A stretch of 64,000 nt of DNA from Fodinicola acaciae (GCF_010993745.1 NZ_WOTN01000001.1:2979235-3043234), one strand, 5' to 3'; counted from the stretch's first letter, positions 34,746-44,030 are shown. Numbers and translations: made by a program. Notes: a model not told the origin generated them from the sequence alone.

Positions 34746-35051
34746 ATGTCTGTTGTGAAGATCAATGCGATCACCGTCCCGCGCGAGGCCGGGCCGGAGC
34801 TGGAGCGGCGGTTCGCCAACCGGCACGGCGCGGTCGACTCGGCGCCAGGTTTCGTCAGCTTCAAGCTGCTGCGGCCGGTGTCCGGCGACGACCGCTACTT
34901 CGTGGTGACCGAGTGGGAGTCCGACGAGGCTTTCCAGGCCTGGCGCGAGGGACCGATGATGGCGGCGCATTCCGGTGAGCGCGCCAATCCGGTGTCGACC
35001 GGCGCCGACCTGCTCGAGTTCGAGGTCGTCCAGTCCTCTACGGCAAAGTAA
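34746..35051 (+). CDS. mhuD: MhuD-type heme-degrading monooxygenase
   Basis: 101 residues, one ABM ferredoxin-like domain. The residues that define mycobacterial MhuD are at the same positions: Asn7 (VKINAITVP), Trp66 (EAFQAWREG) and His75 (MMAAHSGERAN), giving ruffled heme binding and non-canonical opening to mycobilin-type products. Probably releases iron from heme in the cytosol. The ATG at 34746 has TAGAGT 6 nt upstream and no Shine-Dalgarno, so it is probably leaderless. The 3' end overlaps the convergent methyltransferase by 14 bp. Confidence 0.85.
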   Translation: MSVVKINAITVPREAGPELERRFANRHGAVDSAPGFVSFKLLRPVSGDDRYFVVTEWESDEAFQAWREGPMMAAHSGERANPVSTGADLLEFEVVQSSTAK

Positions 35052-35718
35052 AATAGACCATCGGGTTGTCGGTCGAGTCGCGGATCGGCTCGGCCAGCCC
35101 GAGGTCGCGGCGCAGGTCCATGAGCCGCTCGTACGCTCCGTCGCGGCGCGGCTTGGCGGCGGTGAACGACGCGATGCCGCGCTCGGCCAGATGCCGCATC
35201 AGCACAGCGCCTTCACTGAACGGGATCGGCCAGCGGAAGTGATACACGTCGTGCACGCTGACCGGCGTACCACTTTTCAACGCTGGAAACAGATTTTTCA
35301 CATACCAATGCGCAAACCGCGCGCTGTGCGCGGCATCGATGAAGACATAGTCGGGGTCGAGGTCGCGCCACTTCTCGCGTACGTCGCCGTGATGGAAGGT
35401 CCGGTTGCGGGCCAGGTCGTCCGGCACGTGCCGCTCGGAGCTGTCGATCAGGTCGTACGAGTGCAGGTGCCCCGCACCGTTGTCCTTCAGCGCGCGCAGG
35501 ATCCAGGTCGCCGACCAGCCGTGCAGCGCGCCGATCTCGACGACCGTACGCGGCCGCGCGTCGCGGACGCGCAGGTAGGTGATCTCCGCTTCGATGTCGT
35601 CCAGCTGCGCTTTCACCTTGCCGGTGAACGTCGTCAGCAGCTGTCGCTGCGCGTCACGCACCGCGGCCAGGTCGTTGGCGTACTTCCGGTAAAGCTCAAC
35701 CACCGTCGCCAGATCCAC
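35038..35718 (-). CDS. Class I SAM-dependent methyltransferase
   Basis: About 226 residues. Motif I is VVEIGALHGWSATWIL, the acidic end of strand 2 is YDLIDS, and motif IV is DYVFIDAAHSARFAHWY followed by VSVHDVYH. The strand order and the HDVYH post-motif resemble the CmcI/Methyltransf_24 group acting on small metabolites or sugars. GTG at 35718 overlaps the preceding zincin-like gene by 23 bp; a longer frame to 35760 is possible. Substrate unknown. Confidence 0.8.
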   Translation of the reverse strand: MDLATVVELYRKYANDLAAVRDAQRQLLTTFTGKVKAQLDDIEAEITYLRVRDARPRTVVEIGALHGWSATWILRALKDNGAGHLHSYDLIDSSERHVPDDLARNRTFHHGDVREKWRDLDPDYVFIDAAHSARFAHWYVKNLFPALKSGTPVSVHDVYHFRWPIPFSEGAVLMRHLAERGIASFTAAKPRRDGAYERLMDLRRDLGLAEPIRDSTDNPMVYFTLP

Positions 35719-36181
35719 GCCCCTGATCCTGCCAGGCGACGAACCGGTGCTCCACGCCATAGGCCTCGGCCTCCTGCGGCGCGGCCGTCATCGGGTCCAA
35801 CGGCTTGCGCGTCACCAGGCGCGTCAGCAGTGTCCCGGCGGCGCGGCCGAAGTACGAGGTCAGGAAGGCCAGCTGGCCGCCGGCGTACTGGTGCACGTGG
35901 ACGAGCTCGTGCACATAGATCGACTCCTGCCACGACCCAGCGCGTACGAACACGTCGGTGTCCAACGTCATCGCGCCGGCGCGCGGTTGCAGCCGCAGGA
36001 CCCAACCGCCTTCGTGGAAGACCGGATGCCTGGCGCGGCCGGCGTTGAGCAGCGCGCCGTCGGCCGGGTTGTGCCGCGCGTACGCGTCGATGTCGGCGTC
36101 CCAGGACGGGTCCGGCGTCAGCGGTCCGGTCGAGGTCGCGATCGCGCGCTCCCGTACGAACCCCAGCACGCCGCCCACCAT
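35696..36181 (-). CDS. Zincin-like protein with HELVH motif
   Basis: 161 residues. The centre reads SWQESIYVHELVHVHQYAGG, an HExxH zinc site (HELVH) of the DUF4157/eCIS-core-like kind, preceded by a long stretch without signal peptide. A third ligand could be the Glu in EAEAYGVEHRF near residue 145. A cytoplasmic protease-like or scaffold role is possible. The ATG at 36181 shares its A with the dusB stop (TGATG), and the gene overlaps the methyltransferase downstream, so dusB, this gene and the methyltransferase form one coupled operon. Confidence 0.7.
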   Translation of the reverse strand: MVGGVLGFVRERAIATSTGPLTPDPSWDADIDAYARHNPADGALLNAGRARHPVFHEGGWVLRLQPRAGAMTLDTDVFVRAGSWQESIYVHELVHVHQYAGGQLAFLTSYFGRAAGTLLTRLVTRKPLDPMTAAPQEAEAYGVEHRFVAWQDQGRGSGDGG

Positions 36182-37374
36182 CAGCCGCCGGAGGTCTCCA
36201 GCTCGGCACCGAACGGCGGGTCGGCGCACTCGGCCGACGCCAGCCACCCCTCCGGAAGCGCGACGCGCCGAGCGCCGGTGCCGCGGCCGCGCGGCGTGCC
36301 GAGCTCGTCGACCGGATACGGCTGGTCGAGGTCGAGCTTGCCGAGCAGGTCGTCCAGCTCGGCCAGGCTGGATGCCATGCCGAGCGCGCGGCGGATCTCG
36401 CTGCCGACCGCGAATCCCTTCAGATACCAGGCGACGTGCTTGCGGAAGTCGGTCACGCCACGCTGCTCGCCGAGGTGCCCGGCCAGCAGCTCGGCATGCC
36501 GGCGCATGGCCACGGCGACCGCACCCAGCGGCGGCAGCGCGCGCTCCGGCCGGCCGTCGAAGGCGGCGGCCAGGTCAGCGAACAGCCACGGCCGGCCGAG
36601 GCAGCCGCGGCCCACGACGACGCCGGCGCAGCCGGTCTCCTCGACCATCCGCAGGGCGTCGTCGGCTTCCCAGATGTCGCCGTTGCCCAGCACCGGCACG
36701 TCCAGTGCCGCGGCCAGCTCGCCGATCGCCGACCAGTCGGCGGTGCCGCCGTACATGTCCATGGCCGTACGCCCGTGCAGCGCCACCGCCGCGACGCCGG
36801 CGTCCTGCGCGATCCGGCCGGCACGCAGGAAGGTCAGGTGGTCGGGGTCGATGCCCTTGCGCATCTTCACCGTGACCGGCAGGTCGCCGGCCTCGCGTAC
36901 GGCCGTGCCGACGATCCGTTCGAACAGCCGCCACCGCCACGGCAGCGCCGACCCGCCGCCGCGCCGCGTCACCTTCGGCACCGGACAGCCGAAGTTGAGG
37001 TCGATGTGGTCGGCCACGTCCTCGTCGACGATCATCCGTACGGCCCGGCCGACGACGACCGGGTCCACGCCGTAGAGCTGCACCGACCGGGGCCGCTCGT
37101 CGGCGTCGAACCGGACCATCTTCATGGTCTTGTCGTTGCGCTCGACCAGCGCGCGCGTCGTGATCATCTCGCACACGTACAACCCCGCGCGAAGCGGTTG
37201 CTGCGCTCGCCGCGTCCGATCGATGCTCACGAACCCGTCGTCTTCGCAGTGCTCGCGACACAGCCGGCGAAAAGGCGGATTCGTAATGCCGGCCATCGGG
37301 GCGAGCACGACCGGCGGCCACACGGCGATCGGCCCGAGCCGCAGCTCGGTCGCCTGAACGGTCGCGGTCGTCAT
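36181..37374 (-). CDS. dusB: tRNA-dihydrouridine synthase
   Basis: 397 residues. FMN enzyme that reduces uridine in the tRNA D-loop. PMAGITNPPFRRLCRE starts the barrel; the catalytic Cys is in IDLNFGCPVPKVTRRGGGSA; FMN-phosphate contacts are in VLGNGDI and VVGRGCLGRPWLF. The C-terminal RNA-binding helical domain contains RKHVAWYLKGF. The ATG at 37374 carries GGAGGA directly before it, with TATCCT another 6 nt back, so the leader is extremely short. Part of the conserved block near dnaG and glyS. Confidence 0.95.
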   Translation of the reverse strand: MTTATVQATELRLGPIAVWPPVVLAPMAGITNPPFRRLCREHCEDDGFVSIDRTRRAQQPLRAGLYVCEMITTRALVERNDKTMKMVRFDADERPRSVQLYGVDPVVVGRAVRMIVDEDVADHIDLNFGCPVPKVTRRGGGSALPWRWRLFERIVGTAVREAGDLPVTVKMRKGIDPDHLTFLRAGRIAQDAGVAAVALHGRTAMDMYGGTADWSAIGELAAALDVPVLGNGDIWEADDALRMVEETGCAGVVVGRGCLGRPWLFADLAAAFDGRPERALPPLGAVAVAMRRHAELLAGHLGEQRGVTDFRKHVAWYLKGFAVGSEIRRALGMASSLAELDDLLGKLDLDQPYPVDELGTPRGRGTGARRVALPEGWLASAECADPPFGAELETSGG

Positions 37375-37570
37375 TCCTCCAGGATAGGTAACCCGGTCAC
37401 GGCACCCGACATCGATGTGACAGCGAGATGTCAGCATTGCCGGTTAGCGTCTAGATCGTCAGTTTTCTCCGCTAACGGCGCCGGCGCCTACTGCCAGCAG
37501 GCCGAGCGGGGCGCCTGGGGTTACGTGACGGTGTGAGCCGCAGCAGGGCCTGATCCCGGTCAAGCCCTGC

Positions 37571-39532
37571 TCAGCCCTGCTCCAGCCAGGCAAGCTGCTC
37601 GGCGCTGAGCTCCACGTCGAGCGCGCGCAGCGAGCCGGCGGTCTCGCCGAGCGTACGCGGCCCGATCAGCGGAAACGTCGGAAACGGCTGGTGCAGCACG
37701 TATGCGAGCGCAACGGCCGTCGCCGGCACGCCGAGCGTCGCGGCCAGCTTCTCCGCGCGCGCCAGCCGGCCAAAGTTGGCGTCGCTGTAGTAGCAGCGCA
37801 CCAGCTCCTCGTCGGACCGGTCGTCCGGCCGCGCGCGTCCGGCGAAGAAGCCGCGTGCCTGGCTCGACCACGGCAACAGCGGCACCTGGCGGTCGCGCAG
37901 CCAGCGCCGCGACTCGGCGTCGGTCACGTGCTCGCAGCCGGCCCACGGCACCGCGTACGCCTCGGCGAGGCTGAAGTGGTTGCTGAGCCCCGCGAAGATG
38001 GCGAGCCCGTTTTCGCGCGCGTACGCGCTGGCCTCGTCAAACCGCGGCAGCGTCCAGTTGGAGACGCCGTACGCCCGCACGCGACCGGCGGCCAGCTGCT
38101 CGGCCATCGCGTCGACGAACTCGCCGACCGGCACGTCGGTGTTGTCACGGTGCATCAGATACAGATCGACGTGGTCGGTGCCGAGATGGTCGAGAGTTTC
38201 GGCCAGCTGCCGGCCAATCGCGGCCGGATCACAGCGCGGTGTATGCGCGCCTTTGCCGACGATGACGACCTCGTCGCGTACGCCGCGGCCGCGGATCCAT
38301 TGACCCAGCAGGGTTTCCAGCCTGCCGCCGCCGTAGTGATATGCGGTGTCGAACGCGTTTCCGCCTTGTTCAAGGAAATCGTCGAACATCACCGACGCGT
38401 GCGTGAGGTCGCGTTGGTTGTCGACGCCCATCAGCAGCCGGGAAATGTCCTTGTCGATGCCGGGAATCCGGCCATAGCGCATCTTGTGGTCGGCTCGACG
38501 GCTCAGCGGCCGGCCGTGCACCGTCGGGACCGTACGCTCGGACGGGTAGGTCAGGCCGATCGCCTGTCGCCAGCTGTCCAGCACGGTCGCGTTGCCGAGG
38601 CTGTCCGACCAGGTCAGCTGTGGTGCCTGCCGGTCGGCGAGATGATCGGCGACCGCGTCCGCCTCGAGCGCGTACTGGTGCGCCGGCGCGACCGTCACCT
38701 CCGCCGGCTCCTCCCCCACGCGATGGACGACGATCCTGGCCGGCCCGGCCGGCGGCGGGACCCACGGGTCAGGCACCTCGAGAAACCCGTCACTGCCGAT
38801 GACGCGTACGGTGTGCGGCACCGCCAGCCGTACACCGGTCGTGACCTGTGCCGTTATTCCACTCGCGAAACGCAAAGTCGCCACGGCCCACTCGTCGACA
38901 CCGGTCGCGCCGAGATGTCCGCTGCCGGTGACCTCGACCGGATCCGCGTACGCCTGACCGACCGCCGCGCCGGCGATCAGCCGGGCCATCGACACCGGAT
39001 AGCCGCCGACGTCCAGAATTCCGCCGCCGCCGAGCTCCGGATCGACCAGCCGTCCTTCCGTCGCCGAGCTGGCGAACGCGAAGGACGCCTGGATCTGTTG
39101 TACGGTCCCGACAACACCGCGCCTGATCAGCTCGACGAGCTTTGCCGTCTGCGGATGGCAGCGATACATATACGCTTCCATAAGGAAAACGTCGTGCCGG
39201 CGCGCCGCCTCGATCGCCGCCATCACGTGCGCCGCGTTGACCGCCAACGGTTTCTCGCACAACACGTGCTTGCCGGCCTCCGCAGCACGTACGACCCATT
39301 GCGGATGCAGCGGATGCGGTGTCGCGATGTAGACGGCCTCGACTTCGGCGTCAGCCAGCAGTTCCTCGTACGAACCGTACGACCGACTGGCGCCATGCCT
39401 GGCCGCGAAATCCGCCGCCCTGCCGGCGTCGCGGCTCGCGACCGCCACCAACCGGCCGCTGCGCGACTCCGGCAACTCACCGGCAAACCGCGCCGCGATG
39501 TTGCCGGGTCCGACAATTCCCCACCCCAGCAT
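37571..39532 (-). CDS. Fusion: Gfo/Idh/MocA oxidoreductase plus aldo/keto reductase
   Basis: 653 residues. Residues 1-325 are a Gfo/Idh/MocA dehydrogenase (GIVGPGNIAARFAGEL Rossmann start; EKPLAVNAAHV motif; C-terminal beta-sheet domain). Residues about 335-653 are an aldo/keto reductase (FDTAYHYGGGRLETLLGQWI; catalytic Tyr in AYHYG; VDLYLMHRDN; YGVSNW). Both use NAD(P)H, so the chain could run sequential sugar redox steps with channelling. ATG 39532 follows GGGAGT. Downstream of a secreted glycosidase gene on the same strand, which fits sugar use. Similar fusions exist in other actinomycetes, as far as I recall. Confidence 0.88.
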   Translation of the reverse strand: MLGWGIVGPGNIAARFAGELPESRSGRLVAVASRDAGRAADFAARHGASRSYGSYEELLADAEVEAVYIATPHPLHPQWVVRAAEAGKHVLCEKPLAVNAAHVMAAIEAARRHDVFLMEAYMYRCHPQTAKLVELIRRGVVGTVQQIQASFAFASSATEGRLVDPELGGGGILDVGGYPVSMARLIAGAAVGQAYADPVEVTGSGHLGATGVDEWAVATLRFASGITAQVTTGVRLAVPHTVRVIGSDGFLEVPDPWVPPPAGPARIVVHRVGEEPAEVTVAPAHQYALEADAVADHLADRQAPQLTWSDSLGNATVLDSWRQAIGLTYPSERTVPTVHGRPLSRRADHKMRYGRIPGIDKDISRLLMGVDNQRDLTHASVMFDDFLEQGGNAFDTAYHYGGGRLETLLGQWIRGRGVRDEVVIVGKGAHTPRCDPAAIGRQLAETLDHLGTDHVDLYLMHRDNTDVPVGEFVDAMAEQLAAGRVRAYGVSNWTLPRFDEASAYARENGLAIFAGLSNHFSLAEAYAVPWAGCEHVTDAESRRWLRDRQVPLLPWSSQARGFFAGRARPDDRSDEELVRCYYSDANFGRLARAEKLAATLGVPATAVALAYVLHQPFPTFPLIGPRTLGETAGSLRALDVELSAEQLAWLEQG

Positions 39533-39666
39533 GCCACTCCCCAGTCGGCGACAATCTCCCCTCGCCGCCGACGCTACCTCGTGGCCACCGGTCCGCACGC
39601 GTCCACATCAGGACCGGTATTTCCGCCGGAAATCAGCATTAATCACATCGACACCTCCTCGGCAGG

Positions 39667-41220
39667 TTAGCCGGGGAGTGCGTAGCCGAGGAGTTGTTCC
39701 GTACGCTGGCCTTCGCAGTTTGCCTGGCCGGAGACGAAATGGTCGCCGTTGCCGACCAGATAGCAGCGATAGAGCGGCACGCTTCCGGCGACCTGCGTGG
39801 CGTAGATCGACCCGACCGGGCCGAGCGGCCGCAGTCCTTCGCAGGTGATGTCGCGACTGATCAGGTTGTGGCCGCCGACCTGGCATTCGTAGAGCGGCAC
39901 GGTGCCGGCCGCCGGGTCGCGGAGCAGCCGCCAGCTGTTCTCGGCGCTGAAACCGGCCGGCAGCTGCCGCGTCGAGGCCCAGTGTCCGCGGCTCGGGTTA
40001 TAGCCGCGGACCAGCCGGGTGTACGGCAAAGTCTCGAATCCGCAGGAAAGTTGCGGCGGGTTGAGGTCGTTGCGGTTGGCCAGGGCCCAGGTGCTCCACG
40101 CCGGTTTGGCGGTGCCGTCGGAGTTTCGCAGGCCAAGCCCGAGACCGCCGGCGACCTCGGCCGGGTGGTCGACCATCCGGTGATAGACGTAGTTGCTGAT
40201 CCCCGGCGTGCCGAGGATGTTACGCAAGCCTGTGCAGATCGCCGCCGCCTGTTTCTGCGGCGACGACGGGGAAAGCGAGTTGACGCCGCTCTCGGTCAGC
40301 TGGATGTCCCAGGTCCACGGGCTGTTCGGGAACGTCGCTCGCAACCAGCCGGCCAGTACGCCGATGTTGCCATAGCTGACGATCGGATAGTCGTCGGCGC
40401 CGAACACGTTGCTGCGCAGATCTGGCGCGTACGGGTGGAAAGCGACATGCCATTGCCGCGCTCCGACGCGCGCGTTCAGGCCTTTCAGCACGGTCTGGCC
40501 GGACAGCGTGGAGTCCGGTTTCTCCAACTCGACGCCAAACTGGTGGTCCAGTGAGATCAGCACCTTCGCGGTCGGCTGCTCGAGCGCCACCCGGTCGTAC
40601 GCGGCGATGTAGTTGTTGGCGATCTCGTCGAGCCATTTCGTGGTGTCGCAGGCGACTCCCTGGCCGCAGCCGATGTCGAACCAGTCGTTGGTGTTGACCT
40701 CGTTGTCGACCACGAAGTCCGCGATACGCCCGTGGCCGTGCAGGCCGTCATAGCGTTGCGCCAGCATGCCGACGAACCGGCCGTAGTCGGCCGGATCGTT
40801 GGGAGTGCAGAAGATCTCGAAGCCGGCCGCCACCGGACTGCACGGTTTGCCCTGCCTGGCCCAGGCCGGTGTGCCGTAGCCGACGCCGGTCACCACCAGG
40901 CCGAGCGCGCTCCACTGCTGGATGGCACTGTCCACATCGGACGGTACGACGAAACACTGGCCGTCATACTCCTGCTCGCCGGCGTCGCACGGCGCCAGCC
41001 GCCGGTCGGCCTGCCAGGAGGCCCAAACCAGGTTCATCGACACGCCGCCGGTGTTGTTGCCGGCGATTTCCTGCTTGTTGGACCAAAAGTCCGGTTGCAG
41101 GGACTTTATCCGGTATGCGTCACGGGTGGGATACGGCAGAGCGGCGGCCGCCGCCGGCGTGGCGACGACCGCCGGGACAAAGCTGAGCAGCACGCACAGA
41201 AACGCCAACCGCAGTCTCAT
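39667..41220 (-). CDS. Secreted glycoside-hydrolase-like protein (DUF5722) with lectin-like tail
   Basis: 517 residues. Signal peptide ([20 protein letters not shown], cut near AAAA-LPYP). The main domain reads like a (beta/alpha)8 glycosidase: [30 protein letters not shown] with an acid at the strand-4 position (NE), and [13 protein letters not shown] with a second Glu (TES). This matches the DUF5722/GH39-like layout. The C-terminal about 90 residues hold three DUF5648-like units ([30 protein letters not shown]) that probably bind sugar. No Shine-Dalgarno before ATG 41220. Confidence 0.78.
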   Translation of the reverse strand: MRLRLAFLCVLLSFVPAVVATPAAAAALPYPTRDAYRIKSLQPDFWSNKQEIAGNNTGGVSMNLVWASWQADRRLAPCDAGEQEYDGQCFVVPSDVDSAIQQWSALGLVVTGVGYGTPAWARQGKPCSPVAAGFEIFCTPNDPADYGRFVGMLAQRYDGLHGHGRIADFVVDNEVNTNDWFDIGCGQGVACDTTKWLDEIANNYIAAYDRVALEQPTAKVLISLDHQFGVELEKPDSTLSGQTVLKGLNARVGARQWHVAFHPYAPDLRSNVFGADDYPIVSYGNIGVLAGWLRATFPNSPWTWDIQLTESGVNSLSPSSPQKQAAAICTGLRNILGTPGISNYVYHRMVDHPAEVAGGLGLGLRNSDGTAKPAWSTWALANRNDLNPPQLSCGFETLPYTRLVRGYNPSRGHWASTRQLPAGFSAENSWRLLRDPAAGTVPLYECQVGGHNLISRDITCEGLRPLGPVGSIYATQVAGSVPLYRCYLVGNGDHFVSGQANCEGQRTEQLLGYALPG

Positions 41221-41293
41221 GCTGATGGACGTACCGTACAACGGCGATCAGTTCAACAAGATCGCGCGGACCACCCGAAAAACGCATCTAGGG

Positions 41294-41311
41294 TCTAGTA
41301 GTACTACTAGA
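41294..41311. promoter_or_regulatory. 18-bp perfect palindrome overlapping the metQ stop
   Basis: TCTAGTAGTACTACTAGA is a perfect 18-bp palindrome that contains the metQ TAG stop (41307-41309) and lies 74 bp upstream of the glycosidase start. It is AT-rich against a GC-rich background. It could be an operator for the glycosidase gene or part of the met-operon terminator; symmetry favours an operator. Confidence 0.5.
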
Positions 41312-42125
41312 ACGCAGGCAGCACAGCTCCGCGGTAGGTGTCCTGGATGTACTTGCGCACCTGTGGCGAGTGCAGCAGCTGCTCCAGCTTCTGGATCCGC
41401 GGGTTGGTCTGGTCGCCGTTGCGCACCACCAACAGGTTGGCGTACGGGTTGTTCACGCCGCTTTCCAGCGCCAGCGCGTCCCTGGTCGGCACGAGCTTCG
41501 CCTCCAGCGCGTAGTTCCCGTTGATGACGGCCAAGTCGGCGTCCTGCAGCGACCGAGGGATGGAGGCCGGGTCCAGTTCGACGATGGACAGGTTCTTGGG
41601 GTTGCTGGCGATGTCGTTCCGGTCCGGCGTGACCTTGTTGGCGTCGTTGAGGGTGAGCAGCTTGTTGGCGGCCAGCAGCTTCAGCGCACGGCCCTCGTTG
41701 CTCGCGTCGTTTGGCACCAGGACCTTCGCGCCGTTCGGCGTGGCGGCCAGGTTTTTCACCTTCTTGGAATAGATGCCCAGCGGCTCGATGTGGACGCCTT
41801 TGAGCGCCACGAAGTCATAGCCGCGCTCCTTCTTCTGCTCGTTCAGATACGGAACGTGCTGGAAGTAGTTCCCGTCGAGCTGGCCGTCCTGCAGCGCGAC
41901 GTTGGGCTGCACATAGTCGGTGAAGGTCACGACCTGCAGGTTGAGGCCGGCCGCCGGGGCCAGGTTTTTCTTGACGTATTCGAGGATCTGCGCGTGCGGC
42001 ACCGGGTTGGCGCCGATCTTCAGCGGCGCGTTGGGGTCGGTGGACACGGCGGCCTTGCCGGCACCGCAGCCGGCCAGTGCGAGCACTCCGGCCAGCATCA
42101 GGGCAGCGAGGCGTACGGGACGCAT
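41307..42125 (-). CDS. metQ: Methionine ABC transporter, substrate-binding lipoprotein MetQ
   Basis: 272 residues, NlpA family. Lipoprotein signal with lipobox LALAGCG (Cys20). The mature domain opens LKIGANPVPHAQILEYVKKN and contains FTDYVQPNVALQDGQLDGNY then FQHVPYLNEQKKERG, the ligand-contact segments of methionine-binding proteins. Binds D/L-methionine outside the membrane and delivers it to MetI/MetN. The genes run metN-metI-metQ on the minus strand. Confidence 0.94.
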   Translation of the reverse strand: MRPVRLAALMLAGVLALAGCGAGKAAVSTDPNAPLKIGANPVPHAQILEYVKKNLAPAAGLNLQVVTFTDYVQPNVALQDGQLDGNYFQHVPYLNEQKKERGYDFVALKGVHIEPLGIYSKKVKNLAATPNGAKVLVPNDASNEGRALKLLAANKLLTLNDANKVTPDRNDIASNPKNLSIVELDPASIPRSLQDADLAVINGNYALEAKLVPTRDALALESGVNNPYANLLVVRNGDQTNPRIQKLEQLLHSPQVRKYIQDTYRGAVLPAF

Positions 42126-42156
42126 GATGTCTTTTCTCCAGTTTCTGTTGCGAAAA

Positions 42157-42807
42157 TCAGCGATGTGCGAGTTTGCGGGCCAGCCGGTCGCCGAGGAACT
42201 GCAGCACCTGCACGATGACCAGCAGCAGGACGACGGTCGCGACCGCGACGCCGGTGTCAAACCGCTGATAGCCGTAGGTGATGCCGAGGTTGCCCAGTCC
42301 CCCGCCGCCGATCGCGCCGGCCATCGCCGAATAGCTGACGAGCGCGACGACAGTGACGGTCACGCCGGCGATCAGCGACGGCAGTGCTTCGGCCAACAGG
42401 ACCTTCACGACGACCTGCCAGCGCGTCGCGCCGAGCGAGATCGCCGCGTCGACGGTGCCGGCGCTCACCTCACGCAGCGAGGTTTCCACCAGCCGGGCCA
42501 AAAACGGAATGGCTCCGATGGTGAGCGGCACGATGGCCGCGGTTGAGCCGATGGTCGTGCCGGTGACCAGCCTGGTCACCGGAATCAGCGCCACCATCAG
42601 CAGGATGAACGGGATCGATCGGCCGATGTTGACCACCGCGCCGAGGATCCAGTTGAGCACCGGCATTGGCCGCAGGCCGTGTCGGTCGGTCAGGACCAGC
42701 AGTACGCCGAGCGGAATGCCACCGATGGTCGAGAAAACCGTGGCCACCAGCACCATGTAGACGGTTTCCCATGACGCTGCCAGCAGATCGGGCAACAGCT
42801 CGGTCAT
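42157..42807 (-). CDS. metI: Methionine ABC transporter permease MetI
   Basis: 216 residues, five hydrophobic helices. The cytoplasmic EAA-loop reads ISLGATRWQVVVKVLLAEAL, which docks to MetN. The start overlaps the metN stop (ATGA at 42804-42807), so the two are translationally coupled. The helix text (RSIPFILLMVALIPVTRLVT) matches MetI/YaeE permeases well. Confidence 0.94.
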   Translation of the reverse strand: MTELLPDLLAASWETVYMVLVATVFSTIGGIPLGVLLVLTDRHGLRPMPVLNWILGAVVNIGRSIPFILLMVALIPVTRLVTGTTIGSTAAIVPLTIGAIPFLARLVETSLREVSAGTVDAAISLGATRWQVVVKVLLAEALPSLIAGVTVTVVALVSYSAMAGAIGGGGLGNLGITYGYQRFDTGVAVATVVLLLVIVQVLQFLGDRLARKLAHR

Positions 42808-43808
42808 GCGACGACCTTCTCCGCGGTGGTGATGACCTTGGCGCGTACGCCCGAGGTCGCCAGGAAGTCGAGCAATGGCTCGACCGGACCACCGCCGTCC
42901 ACGGCCAGCCGTAGATGTCCGACGCGACGGCCGCCGATCGACGACACCGCACCGCCGACGAGGACGGCGTCGATGTCCAGCTGTCGCGCCAATTCACTGA
43001 TGAGCGGCCGGTCGACCGCCTCGTCGGCCAGCGTCACGTCGATGAGCGTACGGCCCGGAATCGGTGCGGTGTCCACCAAAACCGGCAGCAACGCGGCCGC
43101 GAGCCGCGAGTCCGGCCGCAGCACGACCTCGCCGACCGGGCCGTGCTCGACCACGCGACCATCCGACAGCAGCGCGACGTCGTCGCAGATTTCCCGCACC
43201 ACGGCCATTTCGTGCGTGATGACGACGACCGTGAGGCCGAGCCGGTCGGTCAGCTCGCGGATCAGGCCGAGGACGCTGCGGCTCGTGTCCGGATCGAGCG
43301 CGCTGGTCGGCTCGTCACACAGCAACACCGACGGACTCGCCGCGAGGGCGCGAGCGATGCCGACTCTTTGTTGCTGGCCACCGGAAAGCTGCGCCGGATA
43401 GGCATCCGCGCGGTCGGCCAGGCCGACCAGCGACAGCAGTTCGCCGACGCGTCCGGCTCGCTCGGCCTTCGGCATGCCGGCGATTTCCAGCGCCAGGGCC
43501 ACATTCGCGGCGGCCGTACGGCTGGACAGCAGGCTGGCGTGCTGGAAGACGACACCGATCCGCCGTCGCTGCTTGCGCAACTCGCGTTCCGGCAGCGCGG
43601 CGAGGTCGATGCCGTCCACCACGATCGACCCCGAGGTCGGTTTTTCCAACAGGTCGACGCAACGCACCAGCGTGCTCTTGCCGGCACCGCTCGGGCCGAC
43701 CACGCCGAGAATCCGGCCAGCGCCGGCGGTGAGGGTGACGCCGTCGAGCGCGGTCACCTCACGGCCGGGCAGCCGGTATTTCTTGGTCAGGGCACGGATG
43801 TCGATCAC
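42804..43808 (-). CDS. metN: Methionine ABC transporter ATPase MetN
   Basis: 334 residues. Walker A GPSGAGKST, signature LSGGQQQRVGIAR, Walker B VLLCDEPTSALD, switch His in VVITHEM. The C-terminal 80 residues are the NIL (ACT-like) domain that binds methionine and shuts transport off from inside (IDVTLADEAVDRPLISELAR; VGGAVSSIGGRRVGHLRLAV), which supports methionine over other amino acids. First gene of metNIQ. A Cys-containing leader reading frame may precede it (43858-43920). Confidence 0.95.
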   Translation of the reverse strand: MIDIRALTKKYRLPGREVTALDGVTLTAGAGRILGVVGPSGAGKSTLVRCVDLLEKPTSGSIVVDGIDLAALPERELRKQRRRIGVVFQHASLLSSRTAAANVALALEIAGMPKAERAGRVGELLSLVGLADRADAYPAQLSGGQQQRVGIARALAASPSVLLCDEPTSALDPDTSRSVLGLIRELTDRLGLTVVVITHEMAVVREICDDVALLSDGRVVEHGPVGEVVLRPDSRLAAALLPVLVDTAPIPGRTLIDVTLADEAVDRPLISELARQLDIDAVLVGGAVSSIGGRRVGHLRLAVDGGGPVEPLLDFLATSGVRAKVITTAEKVVA

Positions 43809-43857
43809 CGAAAGACGGACTCTTCCTGCGGGTCGGAGCGGAGCGTACGGGAAAGGC

Positions 43858-43920
43858 TCAGCTCTGACAGGAGGTGCCGGGTGGCACCGGCAGGTGAGTC
43901 AGGCGGTGACGGCACAGCAC
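43858..43920 (-). promoter_or_regulatory. Possible leader peptide upstream of metNIQ
   Basis: A GTG at 43920 opens 20 codons, LCRHRLTHLPVPPGTSCQS after the start residue, ending at TGA 43858, 50 bp before metN. The frame can extend back to a GTG at 43968 (36 codons). It has two Cys codons, and a hairpin (GGTGCC-GGGT-GGCACC, 43873-43888) sits inside it. Short Cys-containing leaders upstream of sulphur genes are known in actinomycetes, so ribosome-mediated attenuation is possible. No SAM-I or SAM-IV riboswitch core was found in the 220-bp leader. Confidence 0.3.
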
Positions 43921-44030
43921 CGCGTACGCCTTGCGGCGCGCGGACGTCGTTGGCTGGTCACCGGACACAATGCGCAAGAAAAGCACGCCGGACGGCCGCG
44001 GTCCAGCTTTCGTGACGATCCTCTCGTCGG

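Noticed and set aside
37691-39670. A 659-codon open frame opposite the MocA-AKR fusion
   Set aside because: Shadow of the real gene, low-complexity composition.
43809-44030. SAM riboswitch upstream of metN
   Set aside because: The SAM-I core (AGAG...GAGGGA...CCGGCAACC order) and the SAM-IV core are not present in either phase.
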